Shown here piece by piece: positions 7,801 to 14,209 of a stretch of 64,000 nucleotides of DNA. Numbering within the stretch: position 1 is the first letter of the stretch; each line of letters starts with the position of its first letter. This DNA comes from Bacteroidales bacterium (GTDB lineage Bacteria > Bacteroidota > Bacteroidia > Bacteroidales > UBA6680), in contig JAOARD010000076.1 of assembly GCA_025210735.1 (NCBI GenBank), positions 186,001 through 250,000 of the forward strand. Direction: 5' to 3'. Under the pieces are notes generated by a model. That model was not told the DNA's origin. It was given only the letters and a program-made list of their open reading frames with translations, and searched no databases. Position numbers and translations under genes: made by a program.

Positions 7801-9424
7801 TTTTCTCTGCATTTAACCTTGCCATACACATTGAATCATCATGGGAATGCCCTTTTCCCAAAAAAACCAAATATTCTCTTGCCATAAATAAAGAAATATT
7901 GTTTAAATTCTTTATTTTCCTTATTAGAGCGGAAAAAGTTATCTCAATCCTTCTTCCCTCCACCTCAAGAAATATAATCTCATTGGAAATAGTAGACGTA
8001 TTAGAAATCTTTTCTGCTCCTTGTCTTTTGGAAAATTCAGTAATAGAGGGTAATGAATAAAAATCCACCTTCATTTTCTTAGTTCCAATTAATGCTTCCT
8101 CGTCTTTGCTTCCTTCTGCTAGAAGTGCTAAGTATTCTCTTGCCTCTGATATTACAATTCCTTTCTTTCTTTTTATTTTTAATAATAGGCTTGAAAATTT
8201 TGTCACAATCTCTTCCTTTTCGTTTCTAAGCACAACCTCTGCGGAACTCTTTGTGCTTGTATTTCTTATTTTTTCTGCTCCCCAAGTAGTACTCCATGAT
8301 TGCAATACATTGATATCATAAAAATCTACTTTTTCTGAATTCTTTATAGGCTTCTTTTCTACTACTAAGTCTTCACCAGACAGAATCTTTTTTCTTGCTT
8401 CCTTTATAGAGTTACCTTTCTTAATAAGCACCAATAAACGGAGCCCTACTCGCGGAAGTCCTTTTCCCACTATTGAATTTGCAAATCTACTACAAAGATT
8501 TTTTAATTTTTCCTTGTACAAAATACCATCTACTGAAACTTCGTATTCTATGCTATTTCTTGATATTTGCTTTATTTCATCAAAATTTTTACCAAGACTG
8601 TCCTCAATCATCGCTAGCACTTCTTGCGATAAGACTGACTCTATTCTTTTTTCTTCTGTATTAATATTAAACAATCTTGGCTTATTTTTTTTTACATTTT
8701 TTAATATATTCAACCCTTTTGCATGTTGATTTCGTTTTCCTGTTTCCTTGTCTCCCACATATCTACATAATAAATCTAGTCGACCTTTATACTTTTCTCC
8801 TTTAATATCTACACAAAAAACATATTCTTTCTTATTATTAATATTGGCTATATCCTCAAGCTTGATATTTAAATTATCTTCTATATCTTTAATTACATCT
8901 TTATCCAAAAACTTCTCATAATCCTCAATTGCTATTTCTTTTAAAAGCAGGCTTTCTCCTTTAGCTACTTTTCGCATTTGTTTAAGTCCTGCACTCTCAC
9001 TTCCATTCCCGAGGTGTTTGCAAAATTGCCTAATGCTAGCTTGGTAAGAAATACCTTCATGCATTATGCAAAATGATAAACCCGAAGTTTTTTGAATATT
9101 TTCAATATCAAAAATACTCCCCCCTAAACTTTCTTCTATTTTGGCAATAATTTCTTGGTCTAGATTATTAACCAAATCTGATATATCTCCCCTTATATAT
9201 AATTCTTTCTTAGATGAGACTACTCCTAAAAACTTCTCCACAAACTCAGCCGCAAGCTGCTTAACCTCTGGCATGTCAATTCCCTCGGCAATTCGAGAAG
9301 AAATAGATTCAACTGCTTCTGTTACTTTGGGGTTCTGTGAGGAATTCTCAACAATTGACTCAAAGGTATTCAAGTCTTCAAATCCTGATTTTTTGACCGA
9401 ATCTAGGAGGATAGATTTTTTCAT
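4814..9424 (-). CDS. Giant SNF2-type helicase with seven N-terminal repeats
   Basis: 1536-residue protein. Residues 83-160, 168-248 and 258-337 are three copies of one repeat (pattern IEDSLG...F..DI..I...F.V...G..Y...L..LC). Residues 366-447, 453-535, 545-625 and 630-712 are four copies of a second (pattern GAEKIRNTSTKS ... AREYLALLAEG). A beta-sandwich-like segment at about 785-880 (GRVTGTDIVYLAGTWTRRL) follows. The C-terminal third is a superfamily 2 SNF2-like ATPase: Walker A NEPGLGKTVVS near 1000, DEAH box near 1093 (IIYDEAHTR), motif III LSASPFKNP, and the second lobe with QAEDRIHRID near 1425. No nuclease or methylase domain was recognised. DNA translocation or remodelling is expected; the repeats may recognise DNA or protein. 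It is the only gene of the repeat-bounded segment. Confidence 0.8.
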   Translation of the reverse strand: MKKSILLDSVKKSGFEDLNTFESIVENSSQNPKVTEAVESISSRIAEGIDMPEVKQLAAEFVEKFLGVVSSKKELYIRGDISDLVNNLDQEIIAKIEESLGGSIFDIENIQKTSGLSFCIMHEGISYQASIRQFCKHLGNGSESAGLKQMRKVAKGESLLLKEIAIEDYEKFLDKDVIKDIEDNLNIKLEDIANINNKKEYVFCVDIKGEKYKGRLDLLCRYVGDKETGKRNQHAKGLNILKNVKKNKPRLFNINTEEKRIESVLSQEVLAMIEDSLGKNFDEIKQISRNSIEYEVSVDGILYKEKLKNLCSRFANSIVGKGLPRVGLRLLVLIKKGNSIKEARKKILSGEDLVVEKKPIKNSEKVDFYDINVLQSWSTTWGAEKIRNTSTKSSAEVVLRNEKEEIVTKFSSLLLKIKRKKGIVISEAREYLALLAEGSKDEEALIGTKKMKVDFYSLPSITEFSKRQGAEKISNTSTISNEIIFLEVEGRRIEITFSALIRKIKNLNNISLFMAREYLVFLGKGHSHDDSMCMARLNAEKNTVDTSSSEVLRRFAKEWGASKIRNTSTKSSEIVALKSGERINEIEFYKLLGRISNNKKISHIQAREYLANLIDLNEDLALEKSKDHYASYSPLTLKKFAKDYGAEKLRTVSTKSTINVILRREGKIEETTINKLFLNIAYQKGIRKAQAREFLALLAEGQSHEEALKLATSGEDINEWNNFEEIKKLNLEDAVSLLQDDPLKLKLYMQFAFPEKTEEEINQLVSTGFKGLYAAPSESKEKGYLEFTPSLEKIELELLPASTEENTVILKGRVTGTDIVYLAGTWTRRLMAEKDGTFEITIPLKTGESNEIRVMGIDVENETRTKQETLHVRQTGEVEDIEALFELLADTREELLDDVTRDPKRFEFLLKTSEQMLIKKFSLSFDEGQKYIENLISKNKSPVIQKVLQKVLERFGAINEIKFENMKEDTPLFFFQKYSALKIKGAMSQGKAGIILANEPGLGKTVVSLAATSDRKSLTIAPNSVTSAWGEEAAKFLKNPDTTVLQNMSAEQRKKVLREDDSRHKVTNIEFLRSTKDKERFELLSGDGKKVIIYDEAHTRENLSSQQTRGANMLKGDFQLMLSASPFKNPVSMRRMLHNLYPGKPEFSSDTAFAKAFPEGDSKALKALSLLKDEHVIRFRKKDVLEEFDQNVPLEEQKNKLPKKTYINPEELGEFEMTQDQAHSIYEMFMDWRSWTEKYNKYLPDDDVALEDGLRLKKGENNFSKKHALRQSINNPNFIGSKEDDNKLEVVEKMVEKALSEGRRPVVFCRYNAQAEKYAERFKQYNPALYTGITSKKKLKKDSSGKIETFKKNEDGSWALDESGYPVPDSKGQKMLALDYERITFQNSNDRQVMISTYAAGAVGTTFTAGKAFIGDDLPENYVQQYQAEDRIHRIDNDHRTHHDVKYYYPVSKYPESFLEEMKAKWVVRENGGYIEVDKTTEGAKSAYETFFKQGTFDQVHFRNLNAQKNIFHLINDGIIDEDSLGKEEEELVGLT

Positions 9425-9431
9425 TACAAGA

Positions 9432-9459
9432 CTTTTACCACTTTCGCAATAAAAGTCAA
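9432..9459 (-). promoter_or_regulatory. Sigma70-like promoter of the helicase gene, apparently leaderless
   Basis: Read on the minus strand, TTGACT (9459-9454) is followed after 16 bases by TAAAAG (9437-9432), resembling a sigma70 -35/-10 pair. Transcription would begin at about the ATG at 9424, giving a leaderless mRNA, and no Shine-Dalgarno sequence precedes the ATG. Other promoters I could assign in this window follow the Bacteroidota TAnnTTTG type. Confidence 0.45.
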
Positions 9460-9479
9460 GTATGTCATAAAGGAGAGAG

Positions 9480-9908
9480 ATGGATAACTTCTGCCTCTGG
9501 CTATTTTAAATATGCGCCCTCGCCACAATGCAATTCTATTGTCTCGTCACCGCGTCCCGAATACATCGGGAATTGCTGGAGCTATTTGTATCCTCGCTGG
9601 GTCGGCACAAATCCTCGAACCTTGGTTTTCATTTCTCTTTCGCTTCGCGAAAATAAGAAATAGAAAAGCCCCACTTATTGCTCCGGTAGTTCGGTCGGGA
9701 TGATTCGCTACGCGAATGATCACTAACCCTGGTCTTGTGTTCGAAGTCCTTCCCGGCTTTGCAAGAAAGGAGAGGAAGGGATTACACAGCAAACTGCACT
9801 TCTGGGTATTCCTCGGCTAAGCCTCGTCAGCGAACCCAGGGTTCAAAAATTCTGCCCTCGGCAGAAATAAAAAAATCCCGACACCCACTAGGGGTATCGG
9901 TATTGTTT
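9480..9908. other. Non-coding, hairpin-rich, GC-richer stretch of foreign appearance
   Basis: This stretch has clearly higher GC than its surroundings and several short perfect stem-loops: TCCCGA...TCGGGA near 9553, TTCGC...GCGAA near 9648, GATTCGCTACGCGAATgATC near 9703 and TTCTGCC-CTC-GGCAGAA (9850-9866). Short open frames on both strands have no signal, motif or start context, and I treat them as chance. The style recalls intergenic DNA near tRNA genes in Patescibacteria, but that is an impression from memory. It ends in a terminator beside the right direct repeat. Confidence 0.5.
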
Positions 9909-9909
9909 T
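9878..9909. terminator. Terminator-like hairpin at the right end of the helicase segment
   Basis: Stem CCGACACCC / GGGGTATCGG with loop ACTA and one mismatch. It is preceded by a run of A and followed by TATTGTTTT, so it could act in both directions. It sits just before the right 23-bp repeat. Confidence 0.55.
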
Positions 9910-9931
9910 GCTCTGGCGGAGTGTGTGGGAG
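9909..9931 (+). repeat. 23-bp direct repeat, right copy (candidate att core)
   Basis: Exact copy of 4773-4795, in the same orientation. The bases to its right differ from those right of the left copy after about five positions and lead into ordinary AT-rich chromosome, so this copy marks the junction between the accessory segment and the Bacteroidota chromosome. Confidence 0.75.
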
Positions 9932-10532
9932 CTTATCAGGAACCAGAGTAATTGAATATTATATTCAAATAAAACATATTTAACCGTTATATTTATGTTT
10001 TACGAAATATTTATTATATATTTGACCGTAATCAAAAATAACTCTTCGTTTAAAGCTTAAACTTAGAGATATTTAAGCTCAGAAATACACAATGGTACCT
10101 CAGTATTTCTCTATGCATAGTTTAACAAATACAAATTATTTAAATCATGTAACTATTCCTAAATTAGAATATAAATGAAAACAATTCACTCCAATAATCA
10201 ACACTATTACAAGAACAACTATTTCATCTATACAAAGGTCTTCCCAAGAATTACTTAACCATAATTTAACATTTAATAAAAGCTTTATTTTGACATCACT
10301 TTTTTGCCGAATACACTCCTGCTCGTGTTTAAATCTTCTCACGCAGGATTCGTGCAATTCATTGTGACAATTTAAACCACAAATGTTCTTTTACAGGGTG
10401 CAAATTTAAATACTTAAAGAAAGGACGTTCTCGTTAGAGAACGCCCAAACAAACAACACGGAACGAAATTAGAACCTTCTGATTCCGTGTCATTATCAAA
10501 TTTAATTTATTAACAAAAAAAAACAATGTTTT
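9932..10532. other. AT-rich intergenic region with two hairpins
   Basis: No convincing gene. A 70-codon minus-strand frame (10145-10357) lacks a recognisable start context or motif. Two stem-loops precede the next gene: CGTTCTC-GTTA-GAGAACG (within 10423-10446) and ACACGGAA...TTCCGTGT (10456-10490). They may terminate transcription coming from the island or form part of the 5' leader of the amidase-like gene. Confidence 0.4.
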
Positions 10533-11378
10533 ATGAAACGATTAAGTTTTTTATTTCTAAGCTTCGCGATTATCGCGATCAGCTTACTAACGACAAGTTG
10601 TGAAAAGGATTTAGCAGAAACTGATCCACCAATGCGGGAAAAGGAAACAAAAAGTAAAGGTAGACTGAAAAGTAGCTTTTATTTTAACAGAAACTCTGCT
10701 GCTAATTATGCAAAAGCTTACACCGAACACTGGGAATATTGCTATCATCACACTGACGAGAAGCAAAAAAAGACCTGTAATGCCAGATACAATAGTCATT
10801 ATCATAACTATGGTGAAATTAAACCTAACGGTGAAATTTGGGGAGACTGTGCAAATTTTGTTTCACAATCTTTGTATGCAGGAGGATTTCCATTGTATGT
10901 TCGTCACTCAGATGAAAATCCATATGACACAAACGATGATGATTCAAAAAAATTAACTTGGAACAACATAGTTAACAGTAATTTATCAAAGGAATTCTGG
11001 GGATTCTTAGTAAACTCCAGCGGAAAAAGATGGGGCTCACAAAGCTGGCGGAATGTAATTTTTCTCAAAGAATATCTTGAGGATAACTACTCTACTCGCG
11101 AATATTCTGTTAAAACCCGCCATGACCTCCAATGGAACTTAAAATATTTACAAAAGGGAGATTTGATATTTATGATGTCAGGCAATGATGGATTTTCATA
11201 TGATCATGTCGTAATAATTACTGAGGTCGTAAAATCAGGAAACACTGTTACTGATGTAAAGTTCTCAGGCCACACATGGAATCAGGAAAATGTATCATTT
11301 AATGGAATTCTACAAAAAAATGAATCTAGACAAAGCAGCCAAAGGCTTACTTATAGGGTTTTAAGGTTTAAGTTCTAA
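10533..11378 (+). CDS. Amidase-domain lipoprotein
   Basis: 281-residue lipoprotein. The signal peptide ends in a lipobox (LLTTSC, Cys about residue 23), so the protein should be lipid-anchored in the outer or inner membrane. The mature part matches the putative amidase domain found in many bacterial secreted proteins: NSAANYAKAYTEHW near the start, the catalytic-type GDCANFVSQSLYAGG (Cys about residue 110), and a late His in YDHVVIITEV, a Cys/His layout as in NlpC/P60-like enzymes. A role in cleaving peptidoglycan or peptide amide bonds is plausible; the substrate is unknown. It stands alone, with convergent neighbours and a hairpin-rich leader. Confidence 0.75.
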   Translation: MKRLSFLFLSFAIIAISLLTTSCEKDLAETDPPMREKETKSKGRLKSSFYFNRNSAANYAKAYTEHWEYCYHHTDEKQKKTCNARYNSHYHNYGEIKPNGEIWGDCANFVSQSLYAGGFPLYVRHSDENPYDTNDDDSKKLTWNNIVNSNLSKEFWGFLVNSSGKRWGSQSWRNVIFLKEYLEDNYSTREYSVKTRHDLQWNLKYLQKGDLIFMMSGNDGFSYDHVVIITEVVKSGNTVTDVKFSGHTWNQENVSFNGILQKNESRQSSQRLTYRVLRFKF

Positions 11379-11435
11379 ACACCAAACAATGCACCTTCAA
11401 AGAACATTACTCTGAGAGAAGCAAAATGCTTCTCT

Positions 11436-12395
11436 CTATTTTTTTACACAACGAACATTTAAACTCACTGGCAAATAATGGTAACTAGAAAAGCCATATT
11501 CAACTGGAAACATCTGAGAATCCAAAACATACTCTACAGAATAAAACAATCCCAACCTTTTTCTTATATTCACTCCAGTAATATTTTCCAAAAGATAAGT
11601 CTTTAAATCTTTTTCTGAAACGAAATCTAAATACTTATCTGGAGTGAGACGAATTCGCATATTATTTAAAGCATAATACCCATCGCACCAACGCGTCATC
11701 CAATAACTTTGAATGTTTTCATTTTCTTCTACTTGCCTTTCTGCATCCCAGTAGCCATTCAGCATTAGGTTCATTTCTCCATACTTCAAAGGTTCTGCAG
11801 CTAACCAAGATAAATCCTCTTTGGTTTCCTCCAAAAAGAATGAGGCCTCCTCACGTTGCTTCTTTGCTAATTTTATTATTTCTTCATCACTCGTCGCATT
11901 CGTCAAAGAACTCTCAAAGTCTCGATAAAAGATATCCCCCAAATTCCATGAAGAAAACTCCTGTGTAGTACTTTTTTGTAGTATTTTCCAATCTTTCTCT
12001 GACGGAATTAACCAACCAATGGGACAAATACCTTGAGGTTCATCTAAGCTATAATTCATTGCTTCAGCCCATGAATACTGATCGTTTGGATACTTCTCAA
12101 TCACTCCATTATCACTCGGTTCTTCTCCGGAGTTTAATATCTTCGTTCCTACATTCAAATTCTCCGCCATCCAACACTGTCCCTCTTTAGTTACATCATG
12201 CCCCCCATCAGCATCAAAGTAGGCTGTCTTATATTCATTTCCATCAGCATCCTTTACCTTGTCTCTCCCACAGACAAACTCTTCTGAATCAGATACATTC
12301 ACTTCATCTTGCAAAACCTCAATTTCAACTTTTGGAGCCTGCTTTTCACAAGCCATCAGAAACAATAATGGAATCAATAACGCTAATTTCTTCAT
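11436..12395 (-). CDS. FISUMP-domain lipoprotein
   Basis: 319 residues from the ATG at 12395, chosen because the signal peptide MKKLALLIPLLFLMACEKQ begins there; an upstream in-frame ATG adds five residues. The lipobox LMAC predicts a lipoprotein. The mature part carries a Fibrobacter succinogenes major paralogous (FISUMP) domain: VKDADGNEYKTAYFDADGG, GQCWMAENLNVGTKI, YSWAEAMNY and CPIGWLIPSEKDWKIL, with a late NVRCVKK. Function of the domain is unknown; it is common in cell-surface proteins of Bacteroidota and Fibrobacterota. The gene is convergent with the amidase-like gene and divergent from the CAP-domain gene. Confidence 0.78.
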   Translation of the reverse strand: MKKLALLIPLLFLMACEKQAPKVEIEVLQDEVNVSDSEEFVCGRDKVKDADGNEYKTAYFDADGGHDVTKEGQCWMAENLNVGTKILNSGEEPSDNGVIEKYPNDQYSWAEAMNYSLDEPQGICPIGWLIPSEKDWKILQKSTTQEFSSWNLGDIFYRDFESSLTNATSDEEIIKLAKKQREEASFFLEETKEDLSWLAAEPLKYGEMNLMLNGYWDAERQVEENENIQSYWMTRWCDGYYALNNMRIRLTPDKYLDFVSEKDLKTYLLENITGVNIRKRLGLFYSVEYVLDSQMFPVEYGFSSYHYLPVSLNVRCVKK

Positions 12396-12448
12396 GCAGA
12401 TATTTTGCATAACAAATAGTTGGGAATCAAATTTTCAGAGATAAAAAC

Positions 12449-12456
12449 TATATTTG
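12449..12456 (+). promoter_or_regulatory. Bacteroidota-type -7 element of the CAP-domain gene
   Basis: TATATTTG matches TAnnTTTG and lies 23 bp before the ATG at 12480. The -33 region has only a weak TTTT match. Confidence 0.4.
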
Positions 12457-12479
12457 CCTAAGCTTAAAACTTAGACTTT

Positions 12480-13328
12480 ATGAAATATCTCGCAAGTATA
12501 TTCCTTCTTTTGGTGTGCCTTAATTCATCATCACAGGATACCACTGTTGTAATAAAGGATTGTCTTAAAACAACTACTATCAAGTATGGAAGCAGAACCA
12601 GAACAATTGAGGAAACGTTAAAATGTTTCTGGAATGACGCAATTGTTACTGTAGATACGATTATGAAGCTGGATAAAAATGGCGGTTGGAGTATGTGCAT
12701 TTCAACTATTAAAACTAAGAGTGGAAAAACAAGAAGTTCTCGCAAAACAAAATCAATCAGCCACTATATAGCCAATCAACTAAAATTAGACACGCTAAGA
12801 AAAGAGGAACAAGAGGTTCCCACGTGGTATTGGGCTAGCAGAAAAGCAGCCAAAAAGAAACGTAGAGAACTAAAAGAAGCCAAAGATACCACAATAAACA
12901 TTCAAGCTGTTTTAGATTCAGTAAATTCGCTTAGAGCCAAAGGTTGTAAATGCGGAGATAAAAATATGATTCCAGTAACAGATTTAAAGTGGAGTAATGA
13001 ATTGGAAACAATAGCGTTTCTACATGCCAAGGATATGTTTCAAAGAAAGTTCTATTCACATATAACTCCTGACAATGTGGACTTAGAACAGAGATTTAAA
13101 AACTACGGTTATTCTAGCTACGCCTTCGGAGAAAATATCGCTGCCGGAAACAGAGATGAATTTCATGCATTTGTCGCATGGAAAAAAAGCCCCGGACACT
13201 GCCAAAATATGATGCGTAAACACTACAAATACATAGGTATTGCCAGATATAGGGATAAATATTGTATGGTTTTATCCTCTGACCTAAGAAAGACCAGCTC
13301 TCACAAAAAAATTTTTTCTCCACATTAA
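12480..13328 (+). CDS. Secreted CAP-domain (SCP/PR1-like) protein
   Basis: 282-residue exported protein with a short signal peptide (MKYLASIFLLLVCLNSSSQ). A basic middle region with Lys/Arg runs (ASRKAAKKKRRELKEAK, about residues 117-134) precedes a C-terminal CAP domain: VNSLRAKGCKCG, LKWSNELETIAFLHAKDM, FYSHITPDN, FGENIAAG and a final HYKYIGIARY. The His and Glu residues in HAKDM, SHITP and GENIA are the usual CAP cavity positions. CAP proteins are extracellular; their activity in bacteria is mostly unknown. The basic linker could bind a surface polymer or nucleic acid. Confidence 0.75.
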   Translation: MKYLASIFLLLVCLNSSSQDTTVVIKDCLKTTTIKYGSRTRTIEETLKCFWNDAIVTVDTIMKLDKNGGWSMCISTIKTKSGKTRSSRKTKSISHYIANQLKLDTLRKEEQEVPTWYWASRKAAKKKRRELKEAKDTTINIQAVLDSVNSLRAKGCKCGDKNMIPVTDLKWSNELETIAFLHAKDMFQRKFYSHITPDNVDLEQRFKNYGYSSYAFGENIAAGNRDEFHAFVAWKKSPGHCQNMMRKHYKYIGIARYRDKYCMVLSSDLRKTSSHKKIFSPH

Positions 13329-13469
13329 ATCCTTCATAAATTAAAAATAACTGCTCTAAAGAGCCTATTTAGTTCAAAAATATTATTCAAATATTAAATT
13401 AAGCCACACCACTACTACCCTTTCGGAATTTTGTTTTGGCAACCCAACACATTTATGTTAAAGAAGGAA

Positions 13470-13526
13470 TTGCAGATTCAACGGAAACTTTAAGCTCAGT
13501 TTTCCGCGCTTTTTGCGTGTCTGCAA
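13470..13526 (+). other. Foldable RNA element, possible small RNA or leader
   Basis: TTGCAGA (13470-13476) pairs with TCTGCAA (13520-13526) and encloses two smaller stems: GGAAACT (13483-13489) with AGTTTTCC (13498-13505), and CGC with GCG (13507-13517). Together they form a three-way-junction shape. It lies 23 bp before a small ORF of unknown function and matches no RNA family I recognise. Confidence 0.3.
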
Positions 13527-13548
13527 TTATTTTCTATCCCCCAGTCAG

Positions 13549-13767
13549 ATGTTAAAAAAAATCCGACTAGAGCGTAATCTCCAAGCCAAAGATATTGAAC
13601 TTGGCAAAGGAGCGGTGGTGAGTTTGGAAAACGCAAGTTCTCCTATCATCAGATTTCTGAGAGATAGACATCTTGAAGAACCCTCTTGTATTTCCGGGGA
13701 TATAGAATTTTTGTACAAGTGTTCAGGTACAGGATTAGATGCACATCATAAGTACTACGAATCATAA
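13549..13767 (+). CDS. Small ORF of unknown function
   Basis: 72 residues from the ATG at 13549; a GTG 36 bp upstream would overlap the foldable RNA, so I prefer the ATG. The product (MLKKIRLERNLQAKDIELGK ...) has a basic N-terminus and a Cys- and His-containing end (ISGDIEFLYKCSGTGLDAHH). I do not recognise it; it has no signal peptide or membrane segment. It may be a real small gene, a decayed remnant or chance. Confidence 0.25.
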   Translation: MLKKIRLERNLQAKDIELGKGAVVSLENASSPIIRFLRDRHLEEPSCISGDIEFLYKCSGTGLDAHHKYYES

Positions 13768-13881
13768 AATGTGCAGATTATTGATTGGCTTCGAGAAAAG
13801 TTTGAAATATTTTCAATTATTTTTTTGCACTCATAATGGTTGAAAAGAGGTGTAAAATTTGCGTGCAAATGGCATGCAAAC

Positions 13882-13920
13882 AAAAAAAAGAGGTTGCGAT
13901 TCAAAATCGTAACCTCTTTT
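13882..13920 (-). terminator. Terminator of tRNA-Asn copy 1
   Basis: Long stem AAAGAGGTT / AACCTCTTT plus inner CGATT / AATCG around a three-base loop. On the minus strand it is followed by a run of T (the A-run at 13882-13889), just beyond the tRNA 3' end. Confidence 0.85.
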
Positions 13921-13929
13921 CTATCAGTG

Positions 13930-14003
13930 CTCCCCCTCTAGGACTTGAACCTAGGACCCCCTGATTAACAGTCAGGTGCTCTAACCAGCTGAGCTAAGGA
14001 GGA
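13930..14003 (-). tRNA. tRNA-Asn (GTT)
   Basis: 74-nt tRNA on the minus strand: acceptor TCCTCCT / AGGGGGA (one G-T pair), D-arm AGCTCAGCTGGTTAGAGC, anticodon loop CTGTTAATC with GTT, T-arm with GGTTCAAGTCC, discriminator G. CCA is not encoded. An identical tRNA lies at 34710-34783. Confidence 0.97.
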
Positions 14004-14037
14004 GTGTTTCCCGTAATCCCTCAGCGGAATTGCGATG

Positions 14038-14069
14038 CAAATATAGAAGCATTTTTCTTTGCTGCAAAA
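14038..14069 (-). promoter_or_regulatory. Promoter of tRNA-Asn copy 1
   Basis: On the minus strand TTTTG (14069-14065) is followed after exactly 19 bases by TATATTTG (14045-14038). This is the Bacteroidota housekeeping consensus, placed about 35 bp before the tRNA. Confidence 0.75.
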
Positions 14070-14169
14070 TATTTTTTCAGAAAAAATGATCTTTTTTTAT
14101 CACTCATAATTTATGTTTCTGATTTAATGTAATTTCTGTTAAAAATATTTTTTGATAGCAGGGTTTAAT

Positions 14170-14177
14170 TATCTTTG
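14170..14177 (+). promoter_or_regulatory. Bacteroidota-type -7 element of the PfkB-family kinase gene
   Basis: TATCTTTG fits TAnnTTTG and lies 32 bp before the start codon. The spacing to the nearest TTTG upstream is shorter than usual (15 bp). Confidence 0.45.
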
Positions 14178-14209
14178 CACCGCTTTTGCAATACCAATAG
14201 ATATAAGAT

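Larger units (their letters stand above)
4773..9931. mobile_element. Repeat-bounded 5.1-kb segment with a giant SNF2 helicase
   Basis: Direct repeats of 23 bp bound a 5136-bp period that contains one large minus-strand gene and a 480-bp hairpin-rich spacer. Deleting one period (4796-9931) restores an alternative, equally in-frame end for the serine recombinase, as expected if the segment was inserted at, or accreted beside, the recombinase att site. The segment has no integrase of its own, so the adjacent recombinase is the likely agent. The spacer is GC-richer than the surroundings, and the helicase promoter looks sigma70-like rather than Bacteroidota-like, suggesting a distant donor. An assembly chimera between two genomes sharing this repeat is the alternative. 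Confidence 0.6.
13872..14075. repeat. Duplicated tRNA-Asn locus, copy 1
   Basis: This 204-bp block recurs at 34653-34854 in the same orientation with only two single-base indels (an A-run 8 against 7, and one T). It contains the tRNA, its terminator and its promoter, so it is a complete transcription unit. Confidence 0.9.

Noticed and set aside
7188..9452. Many plus-strand frames opposite the helicase gene
   Set aside because: They are shadows of the 1536-codon frame, which has clear repeats and ATPase motifs.
9547..9792. 81-codon minus-strand frame in the hairpin-rich stretch
   Set aside because: No start context, no motif, and composition dictated by the hairpins; overlapping plus-strand frames are equally open.
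10145..10357. 70-codon minus-strand frame with a hydrophobic segment
   Set aside because: The hydrophobic part lies at the C-terminal side, no ribosome-binding or promoter signal was seen, and the region is generally AT-rich.
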